DNA of 64,000 bases, from positions 1 through 64,000 of the forward strand of contig NZ_CAFK01000315.1 in NCBI RefSeq assembly GCF_000239815.1, in the 5' to 3' direction. Every line of letters begins with the position of its first letter. Within the stretch, counting starts at the first letter, position 1. The stretch comes from Bradyrhizobium sp. STM 3843 (lineage in GTDB: Bacteria; Pseudomonadota; Alphaproteobacteria; Rhizobiales; Xanthobacteraceae). The notes below the pieces were generated by a model that had not been told where the DNA came from, did not search any database, and worked only from the letters and a program-made list of their open reading frames with translations. Both the position numbers and the translations under genes were made by a program. Of this stretch, positions 61,412-64,000 are shown in pieces.

Positions 61412-62524
61412 TCAGTGCGATGCGCCGGTGTAACGCGTCGGCGCCTGATCCTCATACACGGCAAGCGGTGGCGAGATGTCGGCACGGTCGCGCGGCAGCG
61501 CGTCGCGCATCTCCTTCTGGAGGAAGGCGATGAGCTTCTCCCGGACTTCGCAGCGCAGATCCCAGGCCTGAGGCGCGTTGCGGGCGCTGACCAGCGCACG
61601 CAATTCCATGGTGCGCGAGTCGGTGTCGGTGACCTGCAGATTGACCACCGCGCCATCCCACAATTTGGATTGCTTCACGATCTCCTCGAGCCGCTTGCGG
61701 ATCCTGGGCACGTCGGCCGCATAATCGACATGCAACATCACCGAACCGATCAGGGAGGCTGCATCGCGCGTCCAGTTCTGGAACGGGCGCTCGATGAAAT
61801 AGGACAGCGGCACCACCATCCGCCGCCAGTCCCACAGGCGGATCACGACGTAGGTCGAGGCGATGTCCTCGACCCAACCCCACTCGTTCTCGATGATCAC
61901 GGCGTCCTCGATCCGGATCGGCTGGGTGACAGCGATCTGCACGCCGGCAATCAGATTGCTGAGCAGTGGCCGCGCCGCGAGACCGACGATGACACCGGCG
62001 GCACCGGCCGAGGCGAACAGGCTAACGCCATACTGTCTGACCGAATCGAACGTCATCAGCGCAGTCGAAACTGCCACGATGATGATCAGGGTGTCGGTGA
62101 CACGCTTGAACACCCGGACCTGGGTGACGTGCTTGCGCGCCAGGAAGTTCTCGGCAATGTCGTTGCGGAAGCGCTGCAAATAGCGCGTCGCGGCGAGATC
62201 GACGACGCGGATCGTGATCCAGCCGATCAGCGCGATCGTCGCGACCGCGAAAACATGCGTCAGCGCCGGCCGCCAGCCGTCGCTCAGCGGCGCCAGCGGC
62301 AGGACCAACGCAACGGCAATCAGACAGAGAGCAAGGCGAGCAGGTCCGGCGGTTCGCTGCAGGATCGGCAGCAGGATCGAGTTCCGTGCACCGATGGTCC
62401 GTCTCACCAGCGCGCGGATGACCTTGTAGATCAAGAGTGCGCCGATGATGGCGCCCGCAATCAAACCAGGTCCGACCACCCATTCCGGTGCCAGGCCAGA
62501 GATCCGCTCGACCAATTCCTGCAT
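61412..62524 (-). CDS. Mechanosensitive channel (MscS family)
   Basis: The 370-residue protein has about four N-terminal helices and then the MscS pore helix region AGAAGVIVGLAARPLLSNLIAG (about residues 165-190), followed by the beta-domain start VTQPIRIEDAVIIENEWGWVEDI and a C-terminal alpha/beta domain. It releases solutes on osmotic down-shock. ATG 62524 has GGGAGAGAGC upstream. It converges on the DUF1045 gene by six bases. Confidence 0.88.
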   Translation of the reverse strand: MQELVERISGLAPEWVVGPGLIAGAIIGALLIYKVIRALVRRTIGARNSILLPILQRTAGPARLALCLIAVALVLPLAPLSDGWRPALTHVFAVATIALIGWITIRVVDLAATRYLQRFRNDIAENFLARKHVTQVRVFKRVTDTLIIIVAVSTALMTFDSVRQYGVSLFASAGAAGVIVGLAARPLLSNLIAGVQIAVTQPIRIEDAVIIENEWGWVEDIASTYVVIRLWDWRRMVVPLSYFIERPFQNWTRDAASLIGSVMLHVDYAADVPRIRKRLEEIVKQSKLWDGAVVNLQVTDTDSRTMELRALVSARNAPQAWDLRCEVREKLIAFLQKEMRDALPRDRADISPPLAVYEDQAPTRYTGASH

Positions 62525-62694
62525 GCCCGCTCTCTCCCTTCCATTTTGGGAGCGAGACCAACTCATCAGCGCGTCCTCGGATCACCCGGCAGCTGCACTG
62601 CAGCATGCGCTTGATGCATGGCCGAGGTGCCTGGAACGGCGTGCCCTCTCCAGGTCTACACGCCAACAATACGCAGTTGCAGCATAACGCTGCC

Positions 62695-62752
62695 GATTGT
62701 TGCTTTCCTGACAATCCACTGATGTTGCAAGTGAATGGCATATCGCTTGCAA
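62695..62752. promoter_or_regulatory. Inverted repeats upstream of ahpC
   Basis: GATTGT and ACAATC (62695-62716) are separated by ten bases, and TTGCAAG and CTTGCAA (62725-62752) by 14. They fit dimer sites of a LysR-type regulator such as OxyR, which often controls ahpC, but no such regulator gene is in the window. Confidence 0.35.
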
Positions 62753-62801
62753 TGCACAATACGCCTCGCTATTGCAGCGCAGTAATTTCTTGGAGTGCAC
62801 C

Positions 62802-63356
62802 ATGCTCGGAATTGGAAGTAAGTTGCCGTCGTTCGAAATCGTCGGCGTGAAGCCCGGTTTTCACTTCCAGGAGGAGAAGGGCGAGAGCGCCTTCGAAACC
62901 CTGACGGAAAGCAGCTTTCCCGGTAAGTGGAAGATCATCTTCTTCTATCCCAAGGACTTCACCTTCGTCTGCCCGACCGAGATCGCGGAATTCGCGCGTC
63001 TGTCGAAGGACTTCGCGGATCGCGATGCCGTCGTGCTCGGCGGTTCGACCGACAACGAGTTCTGCAAGCTGGCCTGGCGGCGCGACCACAAGGACCTGCA
63101 CCAGTTGCCGATCTGGCAGTTTGCCGACACCAAGGGCACGCTGGTCGATGGTCTCGGCGTACGTTCGCCGGACGGGGTCGCCTATCGCTACACGTTCATC
63201 GTCGATCCCGACAATACGATCCAGCACGTCTATGCGACCAACCTCAACGTCGGCCGCGCCCCGAAGGACACGCTCCGCGTGCTCGATGCGCTGCAGACTG
63301 ACGAGCTCTGCCCCTGCAACCGTGAAGTGGGCGGTGCGACGCTGAAGGTCGCCTGA
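62802..63356 (+). CDS. ahpC: Peroxiredoxin, AhpC of the AhpD-dependent type
   Basis: The 184-residue protein reduces alkyl hydroperoxides and peroxynitrite. The peroxidatic cysteine is C57 in [10 protein letters not shown], and resolving cysteines C170 and C172 occur in ELCPCN, the three-cysteine arrangement of mycobacterial AhpC. TTGGAG precedes ATG 62802. It is immediately followed by ahpD. Confidence 0.93.
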   Translation: MLGIGSKLPSFEIVGVKPGFHFQEEKGESAFETLTESSFPGKWKIIFFYPKDFTFVCPTEIAEFARLSKDFADRDAVVLGGSTDNEFCKLAWRRDHKDLHQLPIWQFADTKGTLVDGLGVRSPDGVAYRYTFIVDPDNTIQHVYATNLNVGRAPKDTLRVLDALQTDELCPCNREVGGATLKVA

Positions 63357-63358
63357 TC

Positions 63359-63904
63359 ATGTCGATCGACCAGCTGAAGGACCAGATCCCGGACTTCGCC
63401 AAGGACGTCAGGTTGAACCTGTCATCGATGGCGTCGGACGAGACCCTGTCGCCGCAGGCGAAATACGGCCTGTTCGTGGCTTGCGCGATCGCGACCCGCA
63501 ATCCGGTTGTCGTGGCTGCGTTGGAAGCGGCTGCCGTCGAGCACTTGTCGCCGGCTGCACTTGCGGCAGCAAAGTCCGCGGCCGCGATCATGGCCATGAA
63601 CAACGTGTATTACCGCTTCGTGCACCTTGCCTCGAACAAGGACTACGCCACGATGCCGGCGCGGCTGCGCATGAACGTGATCGCCAATCCTGGCGTCGAC
63701 AAGGCCGATTTCGAGCTATGGTCGCTGGCGGTCTCCGCCATCAGCGGCTGCGGCACCTGCATCGATGCGCATGAGAAGGCGCTGAACGATGCCGGCGTGA
63801 GCGCCGCCACGATCCAGACCGCGGTCCGTTTCGCCGCAATCATCCAGTCGGTCGCGGTGGCGATCGAAGCGGCCGGGCTTCCCCTCGTCCAGGCAGCCGA
63901 GTAG
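63359..63904 (+). CDS. ahpD: AhpD alkylhydroperoxidase
   Basis: The 181-residue protein is AhpD, which reduces AhpC. It has the CxxC at 131-134 ([10 protein letters not shown]), with H138 and E119 as proton-relay residues, matching the mycobacterial enzyme (C130, C133, H137, E118) with a shift of one. It starts two bases after the ahpC stop and so is co-translated. It is all-helical, trimeric by family. Confidence 0.93.
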   Translation: MSIDQLKDQIPDFAKDVRLNLSSMASDETLSPQAKYGLFVACAIATRNPVVVAALEAAAVEHLSPAALAAAKSAAAIMAMNNVYYRFVHLASNKDYATMPARLRMNVIANPGVDKADFELWSLAVSAISGCGTCIDAHEKALNDAGVSAATIQTAVRFAAIIQSVAVAIEAAGLPLVQAAE

Positions 63905-63921
63905 CCGCAAGCGACTCAAAA

Positions 63922-63952
63922 GTCCGCGGCCTGACATTGGCCGCGGGCTTTT
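63922..63952 (+). terminator. Terminator after ahpD
   Basis: CCGCGGCC and GGCCGCGG form a strong eight-base stem around a seven-base loop, followed by CTTTT. It is positioned 18 bases after the ahpD stop. A factor-independent terminator. Confidence 0.75.
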
Positions 63953-64000
63953 CACGGAGATCGAGCAATACCGCCGCGGCCCGGGAATCGGCGCATCGGT

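Noticed and set aside
1-64000. CRISPR arrays, tRNA or rRNA genes and intact insertion sequences
   Set aside because: None were seen: no spaced short repeats, no cloverleaf or rRNA sequence, and no transposase-like open frame.

Overview
The window reads as chromosomal DNA of a GC-rich alphaproteobacterium, most likely Bradyrhizobium or a close relative. This is inferred from the gene families and gene style: GcrA, OpgC, an Mtb-type AhpC/AhpD pair, a C-P lyase locus with two PhnM proteins, DUF6894, and many small Bradyrhizobium-like secreted or zinc-ribbon proteins. No rRNA, tRNA, CRISPR array or intact insertion sequence was seen.

Positions 1-10.2 kb hold a degraded prophage packaging region on the minus strand: a small-terminase-like gene (8989-9261), the large terminase (5179-6465) and a truncated P22-type portal gene (258-827). 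These three normally sit close together. Here about 2.5 kb and 4.3 kb of cargo lies between them. The cargo includes an M23 peptidase and an unrelated protein that share a C-terminal module, three copies (two broken) of a Cys-containing secreted protein family, two tandem paralogous membrane proteins, another membrane protein, and two further secreted proteins. Two GAAC-N7-GAAC sites of the alphaproteobacterial LexA type lie in the region, at 2380-2394 and 8904-8918. My main candidate for an undescribed system is this set, read as an SOS-linked store of cell-envelope effectors and protective partners.

Positions 10.3-38.9 kb are mostly ordinary chromosome: a double-core hybrid histidine kinase facing an atypical Nramp-like transporter, malic enzyme, Kup, a DUF1501/DUF1800 pair, an outer-membrane protein, arginase, OpgC, a small cytochrome c and a phasin. 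A GlxA-type regulator diverges from a four-gene unit (acyltransferase-like, MFS, YqcI/YcgG, cupin) that looks like a small-molecule pathway. A stand-alone BamA-like protein follows.

Positions 38.9-41.4 kb look like a second phage-derived control block: a DUF6456-like gene, a GcrA-like gene, a LexA/S24-type autocleavable repressor and a small target gene. Three near-identical operator-like sites lie in the intergenic regions. Positions 41.4-47.2 kb carry two quinone oxidoreductases, small proteins, a BtaA-like aminocarboxypropyl transferase and a flippase-like membrane protein.

Positions 47.2-61.4 kb hold a complete C-P lyase phosphonate locus: phnGHIJKLMN plus a flavoprotein gene, the regulator phnF, the transporter phnCDE1E2, and a second divergent unit (hexapeptide transferase, second PhnM, DUF1045). 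Pho-box-like repeats precede all three transcription units and a perfect palindrome lies between phnF and phnG. A mechanosensitive channel gene and an ahpC-ahpD operon with a terminator close the window.
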